NCBI GenBank assembly: GCA_030704615.1
Contig: CM060731.1
Span: 18,290,001-18,354,000 of the forward strand
Direction: 5' to 3'
Length of the DNA: 64,000 nucleotides
Source of the DNA: Takakia lepidozioides
Lineage: Eukaryota > Streptophyta > Takakiopsida > Takakiales > Takakiaceae
In this document: positions 11,501-22,578 of the stretch, piece after piece
Numbering within the stretch: position 1 is the first letter of the stretch
Layout of the letters: each line of letters starts with the position of its first letter
Position numbers and translations under genes: made by a program
The notes under the pieces: generated by a model
Told to the model about the DNA's origin: nothing
The model's database searches: none
The model's input: the letters and a program-made list of their open reading frames with translations, nothing else

Positions 11501-14500
11501 AGGTTGGTAACTGTAAACCTGCTATGATTACTATTGTGTGGGGGAGAGTTCTGGTATAAACAATTGGTTTGGGCTTTCCAGATTTCCTCTAGAAAGCCCT
11601 TCACACAAGCATCTATCCACTGTGTGTAAGCTGCTCAGCAATTAGACCGCAACAGGGCCAGGACTTCAGGCGCAGCCTCGAGATTTTGAAAGTTGGTGCA
11701 CATAGGTGCAGGGTTAATGTTCTTGGTGGTCCTGAATAGGGTCGCTCTCTGATGAGAATATTCTGGACATTGTATCAGAAAATGGAGATGGTCACCAGCA
11801 CACTGGGGAATGACCATCTTTCCTCTCTGCATCTGTTTATTATTCAAAGGTAGACTCCCTGCGCTAATCTAAATTTCAGTCTAGTGCAGGGGGTAGGTAG
11901 GCCCTTCATCTCATTCTTACGGTCTTCACCCATGAGCATCCAACAAATGGCCCAATGGTTAGGGCACAAGGCCGCCTTACAAGTGGTCGTGAATTTTTAA
12001 AGCCACAGGTGTATGTTGGATGTCACCCATTATAGCCAACTCAGCTATAAAAGGGGGGTAACTGGGTCAACCAGTTACTTAATGTGTGGGTACCTTGGGA
12101 CTTTCGAGTCCTTGGGGGGAGTTTGTGCAAGTGCGTTACCCCTGTGACGGCAGTTAGACAAGATATGTGTTGGAAGGGAGCACAGGGATCTCTTCACTGC
12201 CCCTTGTCCCCATGATCATTGAAAGCCACCACCGTGTATTTACTAACATTGGCTTCTAGCCTCCACAGGTCAAAGTAGCTCTGAGCACAACCAATCAACT
12301 CCTGAAGATTGGATGGGGTATCCTCTAGGCCCATGAAGTCATCTGCAAACGTAAGAGCTGGTATGGTGGCATCACCACCTTCAACTCAAATTCCTGGCCT
12401 TCCACTTCTTCAAGTAGCTGATTAATGAAAACAGTGAAGAGCAGTGGGGAGAGGGTACAACCTTGAGCTACAGCTTGGTCAATGTAAAAGAAAGTAGAGT
12501 TCTGGCCCATTGACTACAGAACTTTTGGTGTTCGCATACAGCCTTCGTCCACATCTTTCCCCTGACCCCAGAAGACCACAGACGAAGCCACGACCCATAC
12601 AGCCATACCATGTAATGAGCCTTTTTACATGCAGGAAGAAGACAAAGGTAAATAGTCTGACTTGGGGTAAAGATATGGTCGACACAGCGCCTATTTCTCT
12701 GGATGCCCTCCTGACCTTCGTGGAAAAACTTCTGGACTCCAAATCAAACTCGAGTCAGGTGCTTGTTATCTTACAAAACAGCTTGCCAACTGCTAAGAAG
12801 TGTAATGCCATGGTAGTTCTCAGGCTTCTTTAGCTTGTAACCCCAGGCTTCAACCATGTCACACTTTCATTTATGTCATCGCTGTCATAGCTCATACTAG
12901 CCAAGGAAGAGAGGTAAGGGAGGTCCCTTTAGCCTCAGCCAGCAGTACGACCCCTTTCTGTCTATACACCAGAGTGTGGTATTGGTGGTCATCGAACTGT
13001 ATGCACCTATTTCCCAAGAGAGTGCCTATGTGTTAAGGAAATAGGTAGTTTAACATAGCAGTAAGGCTACACTATCCTAGGAATTGAAAGCCTCTATGAA
13101 GCCATACCACAGAGGGAAGACACAGTAGTGAGCACTCCTTCCCAATACTCCAGATGGAGGAGGTGGTGGTCTTCCAACTGTAAGCAGCCATCTCCAAAAT
13201 GGTGTTACAAGAGCCATATGAGAAGTATAAGAAGGTTTAGAGAGTGCTCCCTAAAGTGAGGATACACTGTACACTTGCACGCACCCATAGCATCACTTGC
13301 AATGTACTCAAGCTGTAGGTCCCATGTAGAAGTCCTTAGCTTGCAGATAGAATTCACAGGTTCAGAGTAGAGCTAGTCAATTCCAGTATGCTCTTCAAAC
13401 TGCCATCTTTCTTTTGTATGTATATGAAGCAGCAATCTATGCACTTCAAAGTGCTCATTGAGCCTTGCTCGTACCCACACTGCAGAGTAAGGGAGTGTTC
13501 CTTCAACTCTTGCCTGCTCGTCTCCCCAAATGAGAATAACGGTGGAGGAATCTAAAGGTGTACAGGGGCCGTGGTAGGTTAAGGACTAAGGCAGACCTCA
13601 ATGAGTGTCTCTTGTTACCTGTTCCCGTCTGGACAGATGTTTGAACACAATAATGGGATCAGAGTGGTGTTCCTAGACTAAGCCACATTCAAGAAAATGG
13701 GGGGGAGAGGGAGACAGTTCATAATGTTTTCTGATAGCTTAGAGAGACAAATAAGAACTTTCACAACCATTCCAAGACTCTAGCAGTGTGGTAGAGCACT
13801 GGTTCTGTGTGTTCTTATATTACATGTTGGGGGGCAGCACTTACAATGCGGACTTCGACGGTGACGAGATGAATGTACATTTTCCACAAGAGGAGCTTGG
13901 AAGGGCAGAGGCATACCAGATTGTAAATGCTGACCAGCAATATGTGGTCCCCACGAGTGGTGACCCAATTCGAGGGCTTATTCAGGTCCTCGATTCTGCA
14001 CTTTTCACTGTCTTTTATGTAGTAAGAGATCCTTCTCTCGTACTTCCCTATAAGTGTTCAAAGGCAGGTTTCACTGATAGCCTTTGCTAGGTTCTTCACA
14101 TTGCAGTTCCAGTGTTAACAATGACTTATATGAAAGACACCTGTAGAGGCCCTTACCAAGAGTCTGGTTTAAGTTGTTTTCAACTACCTTTACCCTGCAC
14201 TATGTGTATACTGCACCCCAGGTTGCTGTTCTTGACATCTTTTGGTCTTTCTGTCTCCCCTCTCTACTCAGGACCACATTTGTAGTGCAGCACTACTCAC
14301 TAAGCGCGATACGTTTCTTACAAAGGAGGAATATCACCAGCTGGTGTATTCGGCTTGTGTATCAACCAACCCTACAAATTTCAGAAAGAAGAAGAATGCA
14401 GTTGTTGGTGTGATAGACCGGGAGCCTGTCATTATCTCTGTCCCCCCTGCCATCATCAAGCCACGACCTCTGTGGACAGGAAAGCAAGTATGTCTCTATA

Positions 14501-17500
14501 CGCTCCAACTCAGCTGCTGTCTGCGCAAAGGCAACAAGAAATGTGTCAATTTCCTTGCACAGCACCCCCACACTGTTTGTCACCTCATGAGCCACCTTAC
14601 CTTGACATTCTATAATATAAGGAAAAGAGAAAAGACAGTAGTTATAATGTCCACAGGAGGCTCAGAGGGTTTCTGTGCAGACCTTCATTAACGTTATTAC
14701 TGTTTGGGCTAACAAAACCGAAGTGTGAAAGGACCCTAAGTCACCAAAGGCCGCTAGGTATTGGATGATAAGTCAAGATGAAAAAGTAATCCAAAATTGC
14801 TCCCACTTGCTGTCAGGGTTGAATCTAATGAGTTTACTACTTTTAATTAGTTTTCCGTTACTAAATCTCTCATAGGAATGCCTGTGCCTGGCTAAACTGT
14901 ATTAATTATGGTGGAACTGCATCCATTATGGCCAGCTCCTATACTAGAACATTTGCATCAATGCATGACAAATACATGAAGCTTAGGTGTCATTTGAAAT
15001 TCATGCATACCTTTAAGTAACTTGGAGGCAGTTGGATGTTAAATGGCCACTGAATGAGTGTGAACAAGACTTGTGGCAGGTTTTGACAACAGTTTTCAAC
15101 TACATCACATATGGACGACCCCCATATACACTCAAGGCACCTGGCAAAGTCTCTGGTGACTACTGGGGGAAGACTAGTGGTGAGCTCGAAGTGGTGCTTA
15201 AAGACAATGAGCTGCTCTGTGGGGTCATTGATAAGGCGCAGTTTGGAAAATATGGTTTGGTCCATACTTTCCAAGAGCTTTATGGGGCTGAGGGTGCAGG
15301 CCGTCTCCTTTCCATCTTCAGCCGGCTTTTTACCTCTTACCTGCAGGTGGGCAACACAGGGGTTCAATTCTATTTCTAGGTGACAGATCTCACTTTGTGT
15401 TGTGATCAGAGCAATTTTAGAGGTACAATCGGGATGTATGCTCTTCTCTTCCAGCCGTCCAGCCCTGATCTTTTATTTGGTCTCCAGCTTGTTTCCTCTT
15501 TGTGACACCCACCAATGACATGGTGTGGGGTGCATTCACCACGCAGGAGAATTTGCTCAGAGGATCATGGGCTCAAGAGATTTGTTCAGCAGAAACAATA
15601 ATTCGTTTTCTCATTTCTCCCGAAAATTCTTTGGTAATGCTCAACACCAGTGTGCTTTTTTTCCCCTTGGACAGATGCATGGATTCACTTGTGGGATGGC
15701 CGATCTACTGTTAGTTCCAAAAGCAGAGAAACAGCGGCGTCACAAGTTGAAGAAAACTGAGAAATTGGGTGACCAAATCAATAAACGTTTTGTGGGTTTT
15801 GACGAAAATGCAGGTACAGATGCAATAAGAGCTCTCCCCTCCAACACTTCTAACTATGTTTTGGTGTGTTTCTTTGCAAAGGGAAGTTGTTCTTTTGAAT
15901 GTAAGGAGGATCATTTGGATATGATGTCTGAGAATCCCATAAGCATCTCTTACACCCATGGTGATTGATGGAAGCAGAAGCAGATATGGAAGAGTTGAAG
16001 GATGAAGTGGAGAAGAGAATCCAAAGCAAGGGTGAGGTTGCTAGTGGTCGCCTGGATATGCTCATGACGAGTGCCCTCAATCGTATTACTTCGGACATCA
16101 ACAATACGCTGTTCCCTCGGGGCCTGTTGAAGCCATTCCCTGCGAACTGCCTCTCGCTCATGACTATCACTGGTGCAAAGGGTGGATTGGTATTGTGCTT
16201 GTCTTCGCAGCTTCCTCTCTATGTATCTGTCTCTCACTTAGATCTCCTGGTTTCAGTCTCTCTCCAACCTGGTAGTCGGTTCATCTCAAGTGTTTTGAGG
16301 ACCGTGGGCATTTAATACAGTAATTTCCCTTTTCCTGTTATGCCATTCTGCAAACAAATACACCTACGCCACCCCCACGGCTCTTTGACTCGGTTGTCAC
16401 CCCTACTGCCACTTATGGCTGTGAGTCCTGAGAAACTGCTGCAATCATCTTTCCTCCAATGAATGCTTGGAGCTAGAGGTACAACACCATCACAAATCTC
16501 TGTGTGGGATTTGCATGCGTGGCCATCGTTCTGCTTACAATCTTTCTTACAAGGTTACAAGCCCTTCCAGCCAAAGAACTGACAGCCCGCGCCCTCACAA
16601 CATCCATCAGGCTCAAAACTGCTGGTTTCAAGACCTCCTGGTAGGCTTGGGTGTCCAACATTTTGAGCACAATGGCTCTCGGTTGCTTCCCTACTGCCAC
16701 AAAATACCGAGGGGGTGGAAATTGCATCCAAGCAGGACAGCTATAGATGAGAACTTATGGAACTTCACGTTGGGTGGACATGGCAACCAGCCAATCTTAC
16801 AACAAAACTGCAATTCTTTCTGGAGACATTCGTGGTCCTCTGTGATGATAGAATCTTGCGGCCCAGTTACCTGTCTGCAGCTCTATCTCCCTCTCTTCCC
16901 ATAAGCTCTATGAGCTTTCCGCAGATGTTATAAAGCACCATTTCATTTCATTTCATTTCTTAGGGCATTGGGGAGGGTCAGGGTGGCCTCCCACAGTTTG
17001 CGGATAGAATGTACTCGTAAGACGTCGTTTGCCGTAGCCTTGCAGTCTGCGGATAGAGACTGGTAGGTGGCTACATAAGGACCACCTATGCCCTGCTTGC
17101 CCTGGGAACCACAGGGAAATCGAAAGTGAAGAACATTTTTCCTTTCACTGCCCTTTTCTCCTATGAGATCCCTGGGAGATTCAAGTGTCTATTTGCGATA
17201 TCCCATCTCTCATGAGCAAGAGTTGCTTTAGGGCTGCTTGTGCACTTTCTAGACACTGACTGGCAGCTTGGCAGTGGCTAGAGGAGCAGTACCGAACAGT
17301 GCTTGGCAGCTTACCTGCATGAGGTGTTGACTCTTAGACAATCCAATAGTTGCTTTGGGCCGCTTGCTTCCGTCTTTCTTGTTTCTTGCTTTCTCTTGTC
17401 CCATAAGCTCTTTGAGCTTTCTGGCAATGTCTTAAGTACCATTTCATTTCTTGCTTCTCTCTAGTGCATTGTCCACAAGGCCACGGCAAACAACGTGTTA

Positions 17501-20500
17501 TGAGTACACTCTCTAGTGCATTGTCCTGTGGTGTCCCCTGTTCCCTTTAGTCTCCCGCAGACACAAAGTTTTTGTGTTTCTTGTTTCTTTCTCGTCTCCT
17601 GTCCCATAGGTCCTATGTTCCCCCTCTGGACATAATAATGCTTCCTCCATTTCAATCTCTGGAGATCACTGCAGACCAAACAGATTTGTTGCCCTAAAGG
17701 GCAGAGATGGTTATAGCTCTTCCGCAGACAAAGTCAGCTTTAATTTAGGGCGTCCTTTGTGTGATGTACAGAAATCTATAAAGGAGTTTGGAGTATAAGT
17801 GGGAGGGGATGATCTACATCTTGTGACATGACCAAATGCAGGTGAACTTCACACAAATTTCATCGCTGCTGGGCCAGCAGGAGCTGGAAGGCAAGCGTGT
17901 GCCTCGAATGGTGTCAGGCAAGACTTTGCCTTGCTTTCCCCCATGGGATACTGGTGCTCGCGCCGGTGGTTTCATTAGTGATCGCTTCTTAACAGGGCTC
18001 AGGCCTCAAGAGTACTATTTCCATTGCATGGCAGGCCGCGAGGGGTAGGAAATTCTTCCTCTCTGTCACTTTCTTGTTTGTTCCTCATCTCTCCTATCAG
18101 AGTGATTCTATAATGAAGAGCTGTTTCGAAGGGAGGTGTACCACTGGAGTAAGCATTCAGTGGTGGTAGTAGCCCTCATTCTGCACTGTCCCCTCCCTGT
18201 CTTTTGTGCTCTATCTACAGCATTTATGCTGCAAATTTGGCTTGAAAATGCATTGGCCTAAATAGGTATGATATAAGGGAGCAATATCCTACACTAGACT
18301 AGTGCATCTTCATTGATAATCAGGTAAAAACATATTGAACAGATATGATCCATTGATGTGCATGGTTACTTGATTTATGTCTTGAATGATGCAGGCTGGT
18401 GGATACAGCTGTCAAGACGTCACGGAGTGGCTATTTGCAAAGGTGTCTCATAAAAAACCTGGAATGCCTGAAAGTGCACTACGATTACACTGTCCGTGAC
18501 TCAGATGGCTCCATTGTGCAGTTTCACTATGGAGAGGATGGCATCGATGTCTGCAAGAACAGCCACCTCACAAAATTTGAAGTGTTGGCAGCTGTGAGTC
18601 TCTCTCTATCCCTTCGGGGCTTATACTTACTATGCTTGATAGTCAGCCTTACTAGTGAAGGGCAGTCCTTATCCTTCCTCACCCCTCTTGCCTCCAATCT
18701 GCTCCATTCAAATTTGGCTGTGGTTCTGTGCCACAAGTCTGTGGGAGCACAGTCCATGTTATGAGTTGGGATCCCTTGCTGTAGACAATATCCCTTTAAA
18801 TATGGATTGCTCAATGTGACTTTATTTCAATAAGTGGGGCTTGATCTTTTTCTCCATGTGGGATGCTATGGCTGCAGAATCAAGAGCTGGTGTCGATCAG
18901 GCTTGGAAAGGATGAATTGGACCGACCACGTTCTAACCGACAGGGTGGGAAGTCAGTGCACAAGTCACTAGAGGCTGTGTCTGAGGCCTTCGCCAACAAA
19001 GTGGAAGATTTCATAACAGAGGTCTCAAAATCGAAGGCTGACAAAAACCGACTGCATCTTAGAAAGCACAAGAACAGAGATGACTTTAGACATCTCATGG
19101 GATTGAAGTATGCTGCAAGTCTCGCACAACCAGGCGAGCCTGTTGGGGTTTTAGCTGCCCAATCTGTTGGGGAACCATCAACCCAGATGACGTGAGCACC
19201 TCTCTCATATAGGTTATTGTTGTTCTCTTTTGTCCTATGGGCTCGTGGTGCCCTCAGTGGACCTTAATATCTTCCTTTCTTTTTTCTTTGTTCTCCTCCT
19301 CTCTTGGTGCCTCAGGTAGTCTAGTTTAGGGTGGTAGACACTAGTTTCTCAATGTCCCTTTCTGATTGAGATGTTATTTGCAGGCTCAACACTTTCCACT
19401 TTGCAGGACGGGGGGAGATGAATGTAACTCTGGGTATTCCACGTCTGCGTGAAATTCTGATGACTGCATCCAAGGAGATCTTAACACCTATTATGACGTG
19501 CCCTTTGAGGGCCGGGAAGACCAGGTGACCTTCGTCTCTAAGACATGGTTATTTGTTTTGGATAATTCTCAGAGGAGCACCATTGGCCACAGGGATGAGC
19601 ATGGTAGAGTTTGAGATGGGGCTCCTTCATTGCTCTTCTGTGTAGTTGTGTAAAAGTGAGATGGTATCTGGTGAGTGAGCCTGTTGTTTTGTTGTTATCA
19701 ACTCGCAGTTGCCGGTCAAGGAACCAGTAGTGTCAGTTGTCTAACACCTCAGAACATTAGGCAGCAAGGACAACCACCAATGGATTCTGCAGGTCAATTT
19801 TTCTTGACATGATGTTGGCACGAGTGTTCCATTCTGAACAGAGAGGATGCAGAGAGGTTGGCTACAAAATTGCGGAAACTGAGGTTAGCAGATTTATTAG
19901 AGAGGATCGAAGTTGGAGAGGTGCCATTCTCTGTTCAAGGTAGTCGACCTTCGAAAATCTACAAGGTCAGATTGAAACTTTACTCACCTGAACGGTATCC
20001 ACCACACTTGGATCTCCAGCTAGACGAATGCGAAAATGTGGTGCGCACTATGTTTATACCTAGATTGCTGAAGGAAATCAAGAAAGTGTTCGCAGCGAGC
20101 TCTGGCAAGAGCAAAGAAGATGCCATTCAAATCCTGCAGTCCTCACAGCTGGGCGAGGAGATGGCAATCAGGGCAGCTGACCCAGGTCTGATTACAAAAT
20201 TCAATGTACAGAGTCTAGATGATGGGTGTTACATTTGATGATGAATGTGCAACTGCAGCTCATTTGCAGCAGGTAGGTTAGTGCTGCACGACCATGTGCA
20301 AATGATGCATCCTCCTTCAGTCTGTTGCAGGAGAACTTTAAAGTTGTAGCCAGAGGTGCGTTAATTTGGTCTTGCATTTGTGTCCCTACTCAAGTCAGGA
20401 AATTTAAGGTGGTCATGTAATGAAAGCTGTCTTTTGGCCTGTCCTTAATTTAGCATACTAACATTCAAACACCAACTATGCTAATCAATTGGCCCTGTGG

Positions 20501-22578
20501 TTGCAGTAGGGGAAGATGACGGTGAAGCAAAAGGTCGCAAAGAGAGGAAGGATGTGGAAGCTGGGGAGCAACTTGATGATGATGATGACGAGGAAGGAGG
20601 GGATGAGGAAGGTGCAGATGCTGAAAAACGGAGAAGACAGGACAATGACGAGAGAGGCTATGATGATGATGTAGACGATGTCGAAAAAGCAATTGCAGCC
20701 AAAACCCAGGAGATGGAAGGCATCTATGATGTGGATGTGGATGAGGATAATGTCGAAGAAGTCCCAGTCACAAACCAGCCACCCGAACCTGCCAGGGCAG
20801 TTGGAAAAGGAGGGAAGACACCGAAGAGTGGGATGAAGCAAAAGGGTGGGGACGCAGACGTTGATTTTGCAGATGTTTTGAAAATCCAAGGGTCATTGTT
20901 CGAAATGGAGTTTACGATGAAACCACAGACCCCGCATATCATACTGGCAGAGGTACTACTCCCAACTTTCAGATATCAAGTACTTAATTTGTAGGAGGTA
21001 ACTTGCTCTGTTCAACTAGCTACTGTAAGTTGCTATAGATATAGATGGACTGAGAGTGGCATTATTTTGTCCTTCCTGGCTTCATCTGGACATCCTTCGG
21101 GCATTGAGTGTCATTGCAGAGTCACGAGGCATGTTGTTGGTGTCCTTGTCCCATATTCACTTGGAATCTTCGTGGAACATCAAATGAAACATAACCATAC
21201 AGATCGACGGTGATATGAAGGGAAGTTCGCAGTCCATGGGAGAGAGAAAGACAACTTTATATGTCCACAGGGGTCCCCATGGGCCCCATGAGACAAAGTA
21301 GGACATCAAGAAACCAATGTCAAAATACACCAAATTGGGGACCATGGAGATGGAGATACGGCAAGCTGTGTAACTGTTGTGGAGGAGGTTACTGCCACAA
21401 GGTCCAAGGTTAAGATCTAGGAGGGTGAGCAGTACGAGCTGAAAGGCTCCCATTCTGTATCATCAGTAGATCCAAGTCCATGGCCTCTTCTGGGTCCACC
21501 TGGAGGTTTGGCAAGCACCACTCGTGGTGTTACATACATGCACCCTCCTATGGGAGGTGGAACACTTCCTAAGATGAAGAGAGACTGAGATCGAACCACA
21601 TCAAAATACTCTAAATGTTCTTTGGAAAGACTGACTGAAACGGAGAGGGTGTGTGGAAGCTGAAGCAGGTTGATTAAGAGCCTGCTTCTCTCAGTGCAGG
21701 ATTGACCTTATGATAGGGCGCTCTTGTGAAACTGTGACATGGACAGAAATGTAAAGACATGCAGAATCTGTAAATATTGGTGTCTTTGGCACATGCAGAT
21801 TGTAGAGAAGGTGGCCAAGCAGGTGACCGTTCGAGTAGTTGCAGGCCTTGAGCGGTGCTCTGTCATTGACTACAAGGGTGATGCATCCACACCTGCACTG
21901 CAGACTGAGGGCATCAACTTTGAAGGGATCTGGATGTTGTCTGATGAACTTGACCTGAACAGACTGACCACAAACAATATTGCCGCTATGCTTCAGGTTA
22001 GTGTTTCATTGAACAGGTTCCCAACCATAATATCTTTGCTTGCTATTACATTTGATTCAGTCTTGATCCAACATTTGTCAACAATAAGGAGTTGGGGCAA
22101 GTAAGGTGAATCTCGTGTTTTATATGTTTGCAAAATGGATAGAAGTGAATTTTTCTATAGCTAGGTAGCTGTGCTGGAGCAATTGTGGTATGACGGTGTA
22201 CTTGATTGGATTTTTCTCCCCGAACATCTATTCCAGGTGTATGGCGTGGAAGCTGCCCGTGCAACGATTCTGTCAGAAGTCCAAGCAGTGTTTGGAGCCT
22301 ATGGGATCTCTGTGAACCCTCGACACCTGAGTCTCATATCTGATTTCATGACATTTCAAGGTGGCTACAGGGCATGCAATAGGACAGGCATCAATGCCAG
22401 CCCCTCACCACTTTTGAAGATGAGTTTTGAGACAGCCACCACATTTCTTATGGACGCCACGCTGCAGAGAGAAACAGATGATTTGGAGTCGCCATCTGCT
22501 CGCATAGTTATGGGGCGTATCGTAGAGATGGGAACAGGGTCTTTTGATTTACTACAGAATATTGAATCAATAGGTTAA
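5489..22578 (+). CDS. NRPA1: DNA-directed RNA polymerase I largest subunit (A190)
   Basis: Catalytic subunit of nucleolar RNA polymerase I, which makes the large rRNA precursor. I assign 23 exons: 5489-5515, 5782-5951, 6529-6688, 7030-7356, 7812-8129, 9060-9245, 10168-10351, 10673-10842, 10970-11260, 11414-11502, 13838-13985, 14272-14487, 15080-15346, 15675-15813, 15978-16189, 17842-18044, 18395-18593, 18878-19191, 19384-19524, 19842-20185, 20507-20952, 21799-21996, 22237-22578. All are GT-AG and in phase, giving 1696 aa, close to Arabidopsis NRPA1. Visible features: PVPGGLYDP near the N terminus; zinc ligands C67, C70, C77, H80 and C107, C110, C208, C211; the active-site NADFDGD (Asp646, 648, 650); bridge helix around 1010-1055 ([17 protein letters not shown]); trigger loop across exons 18-19 ([26 protein letters not shown]); and an acidic Pol I-specific insertion in exon 21. 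The ATG is chosen because MSRLQGRPE joins in phase to the conserved N terminus. The exon 4/5 junction lies in a poorly conserved region and is the least certain. Confidence 0.96.
5532..5580. repeat. (CT)n microsatellite in NRPA1 intron 1
   Basis: About 24 uninterrupted CT dinucleotides lie 16 bp downstream of the first NRPA1 donor site. The tract may be length-polymorphic. Confidence 0.95.
9323..9460 (+). repeat. Intronic repeat X, copy 1 (NRPA1 intron 6)
   Basis: This roughly 138-bp segment starts CCAAGGTAAGTCCCAC and contains the phrase GGTCTATGGCCACAAGG. A second copy lies in the same orientation at 9792-9930. Both contain a consensus-like 5' splice site (AAG|GTAAGT). The core phrase recurs in other introns of the window. 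Confidence 0.7.
9466..9795 (+). mobile_element. LINE 3' fragment (copy A) in NRPA1 intron 6
   Basis: The segment resembles the minus-strand copy at 11567-11895 over its whole length, at about 80% identity by eye, in the opposite orientation. The homologous copy encodes a Cys/His segment typical of the zinc-finger region at the C-terminal end of LINE reverse transcriptases. Here the frame is broken and only the 3' part is present. It sits between the two copies of repeat X. Confidence 0.65.
9792..9930 (+). repeat. Intronic repeat X, copy 2 (NRPA1 intron 6)
   Basis: Second copy of the 9323-9460 repeat, in direct orientation, starting ACAAGGTAAGTCCCAC. Together the two copies flank LINE fragment A. 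Confidence 0.7.
11567..12650 (-). mobile_element. Degenerate LINE (reverse transcriptase and zinc-finger remnant) in NRPA1 intron 10
   Basis: Read on the minus strand, 12640-12200 encodes reverse-transcriptase motifs: LYANTKS, then [13 protein letters not shown], then in a shifted frame FADDFMG, the catalytic Asp pair of LINE enzymes. 11847-11635 encodes a zinc-finger-like tail ([19 protein letters not shown]) typical of zf-RVT. Several frameshifts and an internal gap mean it is dead. It lies antisense inside the 2.3-kb intron 10 and is the inverted partner of the fragment in intron 6. Confidence 0.75.
17020..17515. repeat. Copies of the dispersed intronic repeat core in NRPA1 intron 15
   Basis: An inverted copy of the core (GTTTGCCGTAGCCTTGCAG) is near 17027-17046, and a direct copy (GTCCACAAGGCCACGGCAAA) is near 17468-17490, followed by TTATGAGTACACTCTC. 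They belong to the family also seen at 6735-6795, 9400-9430, 9870-9905 and 47865-47900. Confidence 0.55.

Noticed and set aside
16473-16727. 84-aa minus-strand ORF in NRPA1 intron 15
   Set aside because: Composition is plausible for a TE fragment but no motif identifies it; it lies inside a repeat-bearing intron.
20465-20942. Long minus-strand ORFs opposite NRPA1 exon 21
   Set aside because: They are antisense shadows of the acidic, GAT/GAA-rich exon.
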